Shown piece after piece: positions 1-9,266 of a stretch of 64,000 bases of DNA. This DNA is from Prorocentrum cordatum (Eukaryota > Sar > Dinophyceae > Prorocentrales > Prorocentraceae), in NCBI GenBank assembly GCA_963575745.1, contig CAUYUJ010015282.1, forward strand, positions 351,151 through 415,150, read 5' to 3'. Below the pieces are notes generated by a model. It searched no databases, was not told the DNA's origin, and saw only the letters and a list, made by a program, of their open reading frames with translations. The number at the start of each line of letters is the position of its first letter. Position 1 is the stretch's first letter. The position numbers and the translations under genes were made by a program.

Positions 1-20
1 GGCGCCTCGAAGAAAGCGAG

Positions 21-170
21 ACGGAAGTTTCTCGTCGTTTTCGGCCCCTCGGGGACCTCTCCGGGGCTCGGGACCGTCAGAAAACGACTCGGGACGAAGA
101 ACTGGTCCCGGGGAAGGGGTCGAGACTTCCGGGGATCCCGTCGTAATAATCCACGGCATCGGATCTCTGG
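21..170 (+). repeat. Dispersed repeat family P, copy 1
   Basis: This copy carries the family core: GTCGTTTTCGGCCCCTCGGG, then a GGGCTCGGGACCGTCA block, then AAACGACTCGGGACGAA, then a GTCCCGGGGAAGGGGTCG stretch ending near GGATCTCTGGG. The same blocks recur in either orientation at about 12 other places in the window. No coding function is seen. The 3-prime part of the family (TCGGGACTTCCGGGGGCC onward) reappears at 283-415 after a cytosine-rich interruption. Confidence 0.75.
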
Positions 171-282
171 GTCCCTCCTCCCCCTTCCCTCCTGCACCTG
201 CTTCCCCCCCTCCCTCCGCCCCGTCCCTCCTCCCTCCATGCTTCCAGCTCCGGCTCCGGCACCCACGTCCACCTCCCAGGGG

Positions 283-415
283 TCGGGACTTCCGGGGGCC
301 CCGCATTGACAAACTCACGACATCGGATCTCTGGGCCTTCGACCGCACGCACGCGCCCCGACCGCCGATGTCTCGGTTCCTTCCCAGTCCTCGGCACCCG
401 CGTCCACCTCCCAGG
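283..415 (+). repeat. Family P, 3-prime module
   Basis: The segment from TCGGGACTTCCGGGGGCC through the CGCACGCACGC stretch to TTCCTTCCCAG is nearly identical to 3958-4075. This shows that the two loci derive from the same longer repeat. The intervening 170-283 is C/T-rich low-complexity DNA that appears inserted in copy 1. Confidence 0.7.
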
Positions 416-845
416 CTCCAGCTCCCCTTGCTCCAGCTCCCGCAGCCCTCGCTCGCTGCCCGGCGACTTCGCCCAATGAGCGGTTCGCCGGTCGGCTGAC
501 AACTTTCGCAGCCGCTTTGCCGAGGCTGCGGCCTCCATGCTGTGCCCCAACATGGGCACGGGCGGGCTCCCCAGCAGAGCGCACGCGACGCAGGCGCTCG
601 TCGATCGTCTCGTCTTATCACTCCTCATTTCCCCCCCTCCCTCCTCCTGCCTTCCCTCCCTCCCAGCCCTCCCTCGAGCCCGTTTCTGTATTGCTTGGGG
701 CATGACGGGCGCCATGCCGCTCCCCCCCCCCCCTTTCACGAAACGCTCTCCACCCCAGTGCGCTCCGGGCACTGCCGCCGTGCGCATTGGGATCCGCGTG
801 GGTGTCCGCATAGGAATCAGTATAGGAGTCTGGTCCGCAGTCATC
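416..845. other. Gene-free GC-rich stretch
   Basis: No recognisable gene. Overlapping frames are open on both strands, as expected for C/T-rich low-complexity DNA, and none shows a protein-like composition. A run of 11 or so C near 720-731 precedes a GTC/TCG microsatellite. Confidence 0.6.
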
Positions 846-903
846 GTCGCCGTCGTCGTCGTTGTCGTCGTCGTCGTCGTCGCTCGTGGCTTATCGCTCG
901 TCG
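846..903. repeat. (GTC)n microsatellite
   Basis: Imperfect GTC triplets grade into CGCTCGTGG-type variants. A similar run lies at 2068-2125, so the two microsatellites flank the inverted minisatellite pair in direct orientation. Confidence 0.8.
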
Positions 904-1059
904 CTCATAATCGTCGTGCGCGCGGACGCGGCTGAAGCCTGTTTTTTATTCCGGGCCGATAACGGCAATCATCTAGGGGGGGGTAGATGGGGTCGATGAC
1001 GTCACGTTTCGCGCCGGCGGCGTCTGGGAATGCTTAGGAATGGCGGAGGACGGGTAGCG

Positions 1060-2065
1060 CCAGCATGTGGGTGGCGATTTGCACCACAACGCCTGTGTAC
1101 ACCAAAGTGCCTGCGTGCACCACAGCGCCTGTGTACACCACACTGCCTATGTACACCACAGCAGCCGCATGCAACACAGCGTCAGTTTGTGCCACCGTGC
1201 CTGAGGGTGTGCACACCACATCGGTGGCGTACACCACATCAGCCGTGTGCAACGCAGCACCAGTGTACGTGCATTGCAGTGCCCGTGTGCAACACAGCAC
1301 CATTGTTGTATATAGAATGCTCAAACGAATCCTTATGACAAAATGGAACGCTTGTGGATTCCATCGAAAACAACAGGAAATAATCCGCATGGACAAAGGA
1401 GCGCCGCTGGAATGAGTTTGCCCGCATCATCCTAACTCGTCCCATCTGCGTCCAGGATGCTCCAGATAAGTTGGCCGTCCGAGAACCAAATGGACCGATT
1501 CAATAGACCATTCTGCGGTGTGCGCTGAGGTGCGCACGTGCGCTGTCGCGCCAACCTGCATGACAGGGGGCAAGGAGGAGAAGGAGGAGGAGAAGGAGAA
1601 GGAGGAGGAGGAGGAGAAGGAGGTGGAGGAGGTGGAGGAGGAGGGAGGTGGGAAGAACGTCGCATTCGATTATCAGCACTTTCCTGGCGTGGCGTCTAGT
1701 TGTCCGCAGCAGATCCTCACGTACATGCTCCTTCTACCTGTCCTATGCACGCAGGCATTGTGGTGTTCACCGGCGCTGCGTTGCACGCGGGTATTGTGGT
1801 GTAGACACGCGCTGTGACGTGCACAGGCGCTGCGGTGCACGCAAGCACTGTGATGTACACAGGCGCTGTGTTGCACATGGTAGTTGCGGTGTGCACATGT
1901 ACACCGGCGCTGTAGTGTACGCAAGCATTGTGATGTACACAAGCGCTGCGTTGCACACGGTTGTTGCGGTGTCCGCAGACGCTGCGGTATACACTCGCGC
2001 TGTTGTGCACGCGAGCGCTGCGGCGTACACAGGCGCAGTGGGACATATCGCCAACTACATGCTGC
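1060..2065. repeat. Inverted pair of minisatellite arrays
   Basis: The left arm (about 1075-1310) is a degenerate array built on TGTACACCACAGCGCCTGTG. The right arm (about 1735-2055) is the reverse complement, built on GTGTACACAGGCGCTGTGTT. Both ends carry matching borders: CAGCATGTGGGTGGCGATTT at 1060 and, inverted at 2045-2065, GGCGATATGT preceded by AGCATGTAGTT. The unit is about 24 bp. The layout is a long fold-back structure with a 400-bp spacer. Reading frames inside it (Thr/Ala/Val-rich) are repeat products. Confidence 0.75.
1568..1655. repeat. (GGA)n purine tract
   Basis: Almost pure GGA/GAA on the plus strand, lying in the spacer of the inverted minisatellite pair. It has no coding value. 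Confidence 0.85.
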
Positions 2066-2066
2066 T

Positions 2067-2097
<31 letters not shown>

Positions 2098-2436
2098 CTC
2101 GTCGCTCGTCGCTCGTCGCGTCGCGCGCGCGGGCGCGGCTGCGGTGCAGGAGCCACACGGCGGGGGAGACGTTCCGTCATACCCCCGTTCGCCCCCCCCC
2201 CCCCCCATGACGCCCGTCACCGCCGAACATAAAGAAACGCGTTTCTCCCACCTCTTTCTTGTGTTGTTCCGCGGAGCCAAAGTAAGTCACCTGTATGACG
2301 GCCGCGCCACGAACGGCAATATTTCGTGCCGATGCCTGGACGGCCTTGTCAGGAGCGATGGCTTTCCCGCGAGGAGTGAGGACACGGAGTTGGGAAATGA
2401 ATTTCCCAGAAATCCTACGCATTGAGAAAATCAAGA

Positions 2437-2600
2437 CGGATGTTTTTCGCGGCTTTTGGCTTCTCGGGGCCCTCGCCGGGCCTCGGGACTGTCAACAAAA
2501 CGACTCAGGATGAAAAAACGGTCCCGGGGATTGGGTCGGGACTTCCGGTGACCTCGTATTGAAACAATCACGACATCCGATCTCTGGGTTTCCAGCCATC
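2437..2600 (+). repeat. Family P, copy 2
   Basis: Full-length-looking copy: CTCGGGGCCCTCGCCGGGCC, GACTGTCAACAAAACGACTC, GGTCCCGGGG and ATCCGATCTCTGGG occur in the same order as in copies 1 and 3. Confidence 0.75.
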
Positions 2601-3175
2601 AAGGCGAAGGAGCCATTCTCCATTCCGTCCCCAGACCTCCGACGTGTTCATTTTTTATATATACGGGGTCCCCGGAGCTCGGGACGGGACCACTCCCCCA
2701 TTGCATGGACCAATTCGTCGCCCTGGATCGTTTTGTCCGGACCCCGGGGCCCAAGGAGGGCTCCGGCCGAACCTAGCCAAAAACCTCCCTTTGGCTAGTG
2801 ATGCTCCAACTTACTTAGCCTGGATCACCAGAGAGAACTTCGAGCACCAAGAAAGTACCGAAGCTGCAGCGTTCTCACGCGTCGGGCCCTGAGGGACGAT
2901 ACTCGTGCGACACCTCGAAACTATTTGGGGGGACGTGGCCCTTCAGTACGATGGGACCAACACAACCTTTGTCTTGCCTTCGCGCCTCTTCCCTCCCTCC
3001 CCCTCCTCCCTGCCCCCGCCTCCGCGCAGGCCCTCGCGCGCGCACGCGTGCGCGGCGTGAGCTGGAGCCTCCCCTGGGCGCGCCTCCGCCGAATCCGCCG
3101 GAGCTGCGGCCCGCTTCCGCCGAAAGAGCCCCTGCAGAGGCCTGGGGGGTGGCGGCGGCCAGCGTGGGGCGCCAG

Positions 3176-3410
3176 CTGCTCATTCTTCCTCCGGCTGCTG
3201 CTCCTCCTTCTTTCTCCTGCTGCTCCTCCTGCTCCTCCTCCTCCTCCTCCAGCCTCCTCCTCCTCCTCCTCCTCCTCCTCCGCCTCCTCCTCCGCCGCCT
3301 CCGCCGCTCCTCCTCCTCCTCCGCCCCCTCCTCCTCCCCTCCTCCTCCTCCTCCTCCTCCTCCTCCTCCTCCTCCTCCTCCGCCTCTCCTCCTTCCTCCC
3401 GCTTGCTGCT

Positions 3411-3446
<36 letters not shown>

Positions 3447-3530
3447 TCCTCCTCCTCCTCCTCCTCCTCCTCCTCCCTCCTCTTCTCTCCTCCCTCCCTC
3501 CCTTCCTCCCTCCTCCTCCCTCCTCGGCCT
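3176..3530. repeat. Compound (CTC)n/(CTG)n microsatellite
   Basis: About 350 bp of CTC/CCT triplets with a CTG block near 3413-3442. Overlapping frames give Ser/Leu/Pro or Glu/Arg/Gly homopolymers on both strands, which is why several long frames here are rejected as genes. Confidence 0.9.
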
Positions 3531-3682
3531 CCGCACCCCCAGGCGTGTGTTGGCATAGGGCGGCGCGGGCGTTTCGCGTGAGACTCCGTCGCCTCTCGTG
3601 ATCCTGAAGCCGCGCCCTCCGCGCCGCCCCCGCGGCGTGCGCCCCCGAGAGCCCGTCCTCCCCCGAGATCCCACGCACTGAC

Positions 3683-4075
3683 AAAAGCGATACGGGTTTT
3701 GTGTCGTTGTTTTCGGCCCCTCGGGGCCCTCGCCGGGCCTCGGGAGCGTCAGAAAACGCATCGGGATGAGTCACCACCCACCACACCACCCCAACCCAAC
3801 CCGAAGGCTCAAAGTTACCATCGATTTCCAGTGGGGGGGGGGTCGGGAAACATCGAAAAAACACATGTGGAACCCTTACCCCGCCCAACCCGAAATTCGG
3901 GTCTTCGGGTTGGGTTGGGGTGGTCTGGTAGGTCGTCAATGAGAAATCTGCCCGGGGAAAGGGTCGGGACTTCCGGGGGCCCCGCATTGACAAATTCACG
4001 ACGTCGGATCTCTGGGCCTTCGGCCGCACGCACGCACCCCGACCGCCGATGTCTCGGTTCCCTCCCAGTATCGTG
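3683..4075 (+). repeat. Family P, copy 3, interrupted
   Basis: The 5-prime half (3683-3769) and 3-prime half (3939-4075) are collinear with other P copies. They are separated only by the insertion at 3770-3938. The uninterrupted family sequence lets the insertion boundaries be placed to the base. Confidence 0.8.
3770..3938. mobile_element. 169-bp MITE nested in family P copy 3
   Basis: Terminal inverted repeats face each other. The left end reads GTCACCACCCACCACACCAC and continues into CCCAACCCAACCCGAAG. The right end is its inverse (CTTCGGGTTGGGTTGGGG, then TGGTCTGGTAGGTCGTCA), with a 22-bp perfect block inside. A direct repeat ATGA at 3766-3769 and 3939-3942 flanks it. Removing the insert plus one ATGA restores the family P order. 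There is no coding capacity, so it would need a transposase supplied in trans. Confidence 0.72.
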
Positions 4076-4294
4076 CTGTTTTTGATACATGCTCCGCGTG
4101 CGGATCATGTATTAAAAGATGCAGGGATTTAGTATTAACAACAACGATGATTTCATGCCTACATCTATTCGTACAGTAATCATGTCTTAAAGACCCTATA
4201 TGTTTAAACATCCTATGTATTCAAACAGCTGCCCTGTATATACGGGGGGCCGTGGAGCTCCCCAGGCATGGGCGTTTCGAGCAATCCGATGCGG

Positions 4295-4372
4295 AATTGT
4301 TGTTATCGTTTTCGGCCTCGGGGGGCCTCTTCGCCGGGCCTCGGGACCGTAAAAAAAAACGGCTGAGCCCTG
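4295..4372 (+). repeat. Family P, 5-prime fragment
   Basis: Short copy containing ATCGTTTTCGGCCTCGGGGG and GCCGGGCCTCGGGACCGTAA, then an A-run. It lacks the 3-prime module. Confidence 0.65.
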
Positions 4373-4479
4373 CAAGGCGTATTTCAAAACAGTAGATGCG
4401 TTTAGATGCAATCGCGCCCAGGTGCAGGCGAGAAGCCCATCGTATCTGTTTTCTGCAACGGCGACACTATATATAATAA

Positions 4480-4645
4480 CAGCAGTAACAACAATAATAA
4501 TGATGATGCTAATACTATTGTAATACTTATGCTAATACTAAGCTACACACATGCATACATGCATGCATGCATGCATGCATGCATGCATACATACATACAT
4601 ACATACATAGCTGTATATATACATACATACATATATAGTGTTTTA
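4480..4645. repeat. AT-rich microsatellites (AAT/ATA and CATA/CATG)n
   Basis: A run of AATAATAAC-like triplets at about 4480-4520 is followed by CATACATGCATG tetranucleotides at 4550-4640. This is one of the few AT-rich islands in the window. Confidence 0.85.
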
Positions 4646-4984
4646 AAGATGCGCGCCCCCCGGCCTGCGCGGGAGCACCGCCGTATCTAAACGTGCTTGC
4701 TGTTCAAGCACATTTGCAAAATTCGGACCGTACCTTTTTTCCTTCCAGGAAACATGTCTATTCGTATCTATCTTCCAGAGAATAAGTGCCGCGCCGTATC
4801 TTGTCGTATCTACTTATTGTCAGAACGATCCATGATATTGGTCGAAGCAATGAGCAACGGCATGGGACTGGGGAACCGTAGCGATGAGGAGTGAGGAGAC
4901 GAGCGACGACGACAAAAACGACGAGGAGCAGGATGGACAACAACGGCGAAACGAAATTTAGGAGAGAACTGGGTCGTGACAGGG

Positions 4985-5110
4985 AACCGTAGGATGGGGA
5001 GAGCAAAGACGAAAGTGAGGAGGAGGAGGAGGAAGAGGAGGAGGAGGAGGAAGAGGAGGAGGAACATGCAGGAGGAGAAGGAGGAGGAGAAGGAGGAGGA
5101 GGAGTGATTC
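4985..5110. repeat. (GGA)n tract
   Basis: GAGGAGGAGGAAGAGGAGG-type purine run within a purine-rich 4.87-5.28 kb stretch. A matching pyrimidine run (CTCCTCCTCC) at 5330-5375 forms a loose inverted partner. No gene is recognised in 4650-5850. Confidence 0.8.
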
Positions 5111-5849
5111 GGACGATGAGCGCGGACGAGGAGGACGAGGATAAGGGCGCGGCGACGAGGCAAGAGAAGCGAGGTGGAGTTGGAGGAGGCGTCAGAAGGA
5201 TAACGTAGAGGAGGGGGAGTCAGGACGGGGATGAAGTCGATCAGCGATGGAAGAAAATGGCTCTTCTGCGTCGTCCTCCTCATCTTCATGATCGTTCGGC
5301 TCGCCCGCCGTTCATGATTTCCCAGTTCCCTTCCTCCTCCTCCTCCTTCTCCTCTTCCTCCTCATCATCATTGTCGTCCTGACTGGCATGTGGATTGTCT
5401 TCCTTGTTCGTGGTCATTGAGCGGTCTAGGCCTGGCTGTGGAGACATGGCGCCGAATCTATTCGTATCTATGCTTGGTAGACATATTTCCAGCGATGGGT
5501 GCCATCGAACCGTATCTCAACATATCCATTCTTACTTCAGACTGACCACGTACTTAAAATTTGGACGAATACGTACCTCTGGGGGAAGGGGGGAGGCCGG
5601 ACGGAGGGAGGGGCGGGGGTCCGTCGCCGCTGCTGGTGCGGCCTCGCGATCGCTCATGGAGGCCGAGGCCTCGAGGCGGCCGCGCGAGGGAACGCGGCAG
5701 CTCAGAACACATCGGCCGGCGGCCGCTCGGCGCGCGCCTCCTGGTGGCCCCGTCCCGGGTAGGCTCAGGTTGGGCATGTCCCCCCAGCAGCCGGATTTTG
5801 GACGAGAAGCTCCCAGACACGATCGCGTCGTAAAAAAAAAAAACAGGAC

Positions 5850-6080
5850 GGCCGGTTTCTCGCTATTTTCAGCCCCCGGGGGCCCTCGCCAGGCCTCGGG
5901 ACCGTCGAAAAACGACTCGGGGCGAAAAACCCGTCCCAGGGAAAGGGTCGGGACTTCTGAGGACTGGTTTTTCCTCCCGAGACGTGTTTTGACGGTCCCG
6001 AGACCCGGCGAGGGCCCCGAGAGGCCGAAAAAGACGAACAACCTCCGCCTCGATTTTTTCGAGGCGCCCGACGTCTGGGC
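5850..6080. repeat. Family P inverted dimer
   Basis: A plus-oriented copy (CCCTCGCCAGGCCTCGGGAC, AAAAACGACTCGGGGCG) is followed at once by a minus-oriented copy (TTTTGACGGTCCCGAGACCC, GGCGAGGGCCCCGAGAGGCC). The result is a fold-back about 230 bp long. It shows that family P can exist as inverted dimers. Confidence 0.75.
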
Positions 6081-6435
6081 CGATGGCGAATCCGCACGTT
6101 CCTGGGCGGGTTAGGGCTCTCGGACCCCTATCGTCAATGCATTGGGCGCTTGGGGGGCCATGCGATCCCCCCTGGGCCTATCCTTGGCAGGGCGCAGAGG
6201 TGTACGGGGGAGGGGGGGGGAGGCTGTTTCGAAGGAGGCTGCTTCCTAGAAGGCGCCGGCGCCCTGCATCTTCAGACAAGGTCCGCGCCCTCTGAGAAAC
6301 AGGGGTGCCTCTAAGAACCTACCCCCCTCCCAAGGCCTCCACCTTCCGTACTATCCGCGTGGTTGGTGCGGAAGGTCTGGTTTTGGCGTTCGAATTATTT
6401 GAGTTGGCATATAGTGACCGTTTTATGTATTCAGT

Positions 6436-6520
6436 GCGAACAGATGGCAAGAATGCGAGCAGATGGCAAGAATGCGAACAGATGGCAAAAACAAATGGCA
6501 AGAATGCGCATCCAAACGAT
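6436..6520. repeat. Short tandem repeat beside the pyruvyl transferase gene
   Basis: Copies of AGATGGCAAGAATGCG and shortened versions occur about four times just beyond the 3-prime end of the minus-strand gene. They probably fall in its 3-prime flank or UTR. Confidence 0.7.
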
Positions 6521-6543
6521 GAACAGCTCGGTCCGTATCGCTC

Positions 6544-8007
6544 TCACTGACGCCCGCTCCTGCCATGCGATTTCCAACGCTTGTGGAGACTTTCAGCCCA
6601 CGTTTTGAATACATTTTCGTATATGCCGACGCTCCGTCGCGTGCTGCTGTCGAAGACAATCTTACTCGAAGGCCGGAGAGCTTCTTGGATTGAAAGGCCA
6701 ATTCGCGCATCCGAAGCATCGTGACTGTGATTCCAGTCCCCGTCCCACAACTTCATGAATTCGAAGTGCTTGTGTTGCCCGATTTGGCCACCTGGCCCCC
6801 AAACAAGTGTCACGCGAGGCACGTAGAAAGAGAAAGCGATGATGCGGCAGTGCAAACTAGTGGAAATCAAAAGCTTGGCTCTGGATATGAGAGCACTTAT
6901 ATCCCAAATGTTGAGCCCTTCGAATACGGTCACATCAATTGAAGAGTCTTTTTGTTCAAACCTGGATTTCATAGCCTCATACGGCATCAGGATATCGTGC
7001 TTAGGCGCAGCGCCTGCTCGGAACATGACGATGCTGGCGTTGTTCGCTCTCGCCGCTGCCAAAACAGCATCAACAAATCCATCGTCAAAGTGAACTCCCT
7101 TTTTGAACTGCAAAGCGAAATATCTCCCCATGGGTAGGCCGTTTGTGCGAAGTGATATGGTCTCGCCAAACAAAGTGTTGATCATGATCACGCTATCCGG
7201 GGCCAGCAGGCAGTCCTCGTAGCCTTCAAGAAGAGAATGTTGGCGGAGCGTGCAGTGGTCAAACCAGCTCTGATTGATGCTTGGGGTGCCTACACCTCCA
7301 ATTGTGTTAGCGATAAACAAGCCAGGTTTGGCAAACTTGCACTTGGGCAGCACGTAGGCAAGACCACGGCCTCTGTGCATGAAGTCGTCCTCATTGCAAG
7401 CTTTGAAACCACGTCCGAACATACCCAGCGCACTCTTGAGCGACAGGTCGCGGAGAATTTCCCCTCCACAGAAAATCACATCGAGAGAGCTATTGTACAT
7501 GTTGGAGAACAAAGAGCCAACGCCGATGACAAGATGACCGCCATACGCCCGCATGTCGGCGCCTGCAACGTCAGCATGCAAGAAATCGTCGGGACAGAAA
7601 CCGTAGCGCCTTTGCAGCATCGTTTCAACGATCCACGGCATCAACATATCACCGAAATTGTGCCGACCCATAGCGCCATACAAAAGCACCTTGCGACCAT
7701 GCGGAATCACTTCAGTACACCCTGAGCTGGTCGACTGGCTCGCGCCATGCAATGCACTCTCACTGGAGCCTGTGCACCCAGCACCTGGGACTCCTTCGCC
7801 CTGCATCGATAAAAGCGGACGCGCACTGGCCCGTGAGTCCATGATACTGACTACGAACGAAAAAACAACAACAACAATGAAGAGTAACCACCATGGAACA
7901 ACGGGGAACAATCTGCTTTCCACCATTTGTCTAATGTTCCAATCGGTTCGTCTGCACAGGTCTGGGGCGTTCGGCAATCGAGCGACGCCAGCCTCTTGGC
8001 CCGACAT
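6544..8007 (-). CDS. Membrane-anchored polysaccharide pyruvyl transferase family protein
   Basis: Predicted 487-residue protein from one uninterrupted frame. The start chosen is the first ATG in the frame (8007-8005); upstream the frame is open only to non-ATG codons. Residues about 33-56 (PWWLLFIVVVVFSFVVSIM) form one hydrophobic segment after a basic N-terminus, suggesting a type II Golgi or ER membrane protein with a lumenal catalytic domain. The remainder matches the polysaccharide pyruvyl transferase fold (Pfam PF04230). Its N-terminal motif is KVLLYGAMGRHNFGDMLMPW, and a C-terminal STSLHCRIIAFSFYVPRV resembles the family block around a conserved Arg/His. The family moves pyruvate from phosphoenolpyruvate to sugars; the substrate here is unknown. 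Codon use is less GC-extreme than the surroundings. No introns are needed and no close neighbour gene is seen. An unrelated glycosyltransferase-like role is possible but less likely. Confidence 0.85.
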   Translation of the reverse strand: MSGQEAGVARLPNAPDLCRRTDWNIRQMVESRLFPVVPWWLLFIVVVVFSFVVSIMDSRASARPLLSMQGEGVPGAGCTGSSESALHGASQSTSSGCTEVIPHGRKVLLYGAMGRHNFGDMLMPWIVETMLQRRYGFCPDDFLHADVAGADMRAYGGHLVIGVGSLFSNMYNSSLDVIFCGGEILRDLSLKSALGMFGRGFKACNEDDFMHRGRGLAYVLPKCKFAKPGLFIANTIGGVGTPSINQSWFDHCTLRQHSLLEGYEDCLLAPDSVIMINTLFGETISLRTNGLPMGRYFALQFKKGVHFDDGFVDAVLAAARANNASIVMFRAGAAPKHDILMPYEAMKSRFEQKDSSIDVTVFEGLNIWDISALISRAKLLISTSLHCRIIAFSFYVPRVTLVWGPGGQIGQHKHFEFMKLWDGDWNHSHDASDARIGLSIQEALRPSSKIVFDSSTRRSVGIYENVFKTWAESLHKRWKSHGRSGRQ

Positions 8008-8239
8008 GGCCACTTGAGCCAAACTGGCTACGGAATATTCGGCGTTTCGACATTGGGCGGCAAGGGGGGGGGGGGAGGGGCGTCTGGCTCTGGACGTCTG
8101 CTGAGTGCGACTGTTTGCGACCGTGCGGCCTCTGAGGGAGAGGCTCCGCCTGCTCGAAACAAGCGCCAAAAAACAGCCAGGAGCTACTCCATGGGGGAAG
8201 GGGGGGGAAGGGGGGGTTGGGGGCCCGCGCCGATCGGCA

Positions 8240-8480
8240 AAACAATGAATAAAAAACTGTCACCTCGCTTCTTATTGTTCTATCATCCCCAGACATCCGA
8301 CGTCTCGACTTTTTCGAGACGCGGGCTCCCGACCTCCCGACCACTTCCCCAAGATCGTTCTTTCGTCCTCAGTTGTTTCTTGACGGTCCCGAGGCCCGGC
8401 GAGCGCCTCCAGAGGGCGAAAACGACGAACAACCGTCGTCTCGATTTCTTCGAGACGCCCGATGTCTGGGTACGTCGTGC
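8240..8480 (-). repeat. Family P, minus-oriented copy
   Basis: Contains TTCTTGACGGTCCCGAGGCC, CGGCGAGCGCCTCCAGAGGG and two GAGACG-type arms (CGACTTTTTCGAGACGCGGG and CTCGATTTCTTCGAGACGCC). These suggest an imperfect inverted repeat at its ends. It lies just upstream of the pyruvyl transferase gene, separated by G-runs at 8065-8075 and 8193-8215. Confidence 0.7.
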
Positions 8481-8689
8481 TGTTAGGCTGAGTTTCGTGG
8501 CCGACGTCCGTTGCCCCTGGACCCGCCGCACGCAGGAGGGGGCCCCGGGCAGGAGCGACCCCTGCTGCGGGGCCTGCTGGGTGTCCGCGGGAGGGGCCAC
8601 ACGCCGAGCGCGCAGGCTGCGGGTGGGCCCCCCTCGGCCCGCACCAGGCCCAGACCTGCACGGTTCCCCCCAGGGCCGTGGGCGACCCG

Positions 8690-8905
8690 AAGAGGAGGAG
8701 GAGGAGGAGGAGGAGGAGGAGGAGGAGGAGGAGGAGGAGGAGGAGGAGAGGAGAGAGGAGGAGGGAGGATGAGGGAGGAGGAGGAGGGAGGAGGAGGAGG
8801 AGGAGGAGGAGGGGGAGGAGGAGGAGATGAGGAGGAGGAGGAGGAGGAATGGAGGAGGAGGAGGAGGAGGGAGGAGGAGGAGGAGGAGGAGGAGGTTGGG
8901 AGGAG
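8690..8905. repeat. (GGA)n tract
   Basis: More than 200 bp of nearly pure GGA/GAG on the plus strand. Confidence 0.9.
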
Positions 8906-8956
8906 GAGGACGGGTCGCCTTAGCCCTTCGGAGAAACCCTCCACCCAGACCCCCGC

Positions 8957-9062
8957 CGTCGTGATGTTTTCACAGCGTCGACCCCCAGAGGTCTGGACCC
9001 CGTCCCCCCTGGACCGGCTGTTCATCCTCTGGGTCGTCTTCTGACGGCCCCGAGGCCTGGAA
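8957..9062 (-). repeat. Family P, minus-oriented copy
   Basis: Carries TCGTGATGTTTTCACAGCGT, AGAGGTCTGGAC and TTCTGACGGCCCCGAGGCCT in the order of the reverse-complemented family. It abuts the family H copy at 9065. Confidence 0.7.
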
Positions 9063-9064
9063 AG

Positions 9065-9260
9065 GGCCCCCGGAGGCCCTCGCAAGAAACCCAACCCTGA
9101 AAATCCGTGCGCGAGGTGCACTGGAGGGGAAACCCCGAGCACCCTGAACGCGGCAACTTCTTCGGCGGCTGCGGGAAGCCATTGCGCAGCGCGCGGAGCG
9201 AAGAAACCCAGGATACCCAGGCGAAAAGCACATGGTTCCTTGATGCGCGCCCCCGCTGTA
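9065..9260 (-). repeat. Dispersed repeat family H, copy 1
   Basis: This stretch includes CTCGCAAGAAACCCAACCCT, AGCACCCTGAACGCGGC, GAAGAAACCCAGGATACCCA and CATGGTTCCTTGATGCGCGC. It is the reverse complement of 24464-24660. The motif GAAACCCAGGGyACCC links it to copies at 26370, 27760, 28990 and 53960. Confidence 0.7.
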
Positions 9261-9266
9261 GTGAAT

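Noticed and set aside
77-844. A 255-codon minus-strand frame at the window start
   Set aside because: It crosses family P repeats and C-rich low complexity, begins at a non-ATG codon, and has no protein-like segments.
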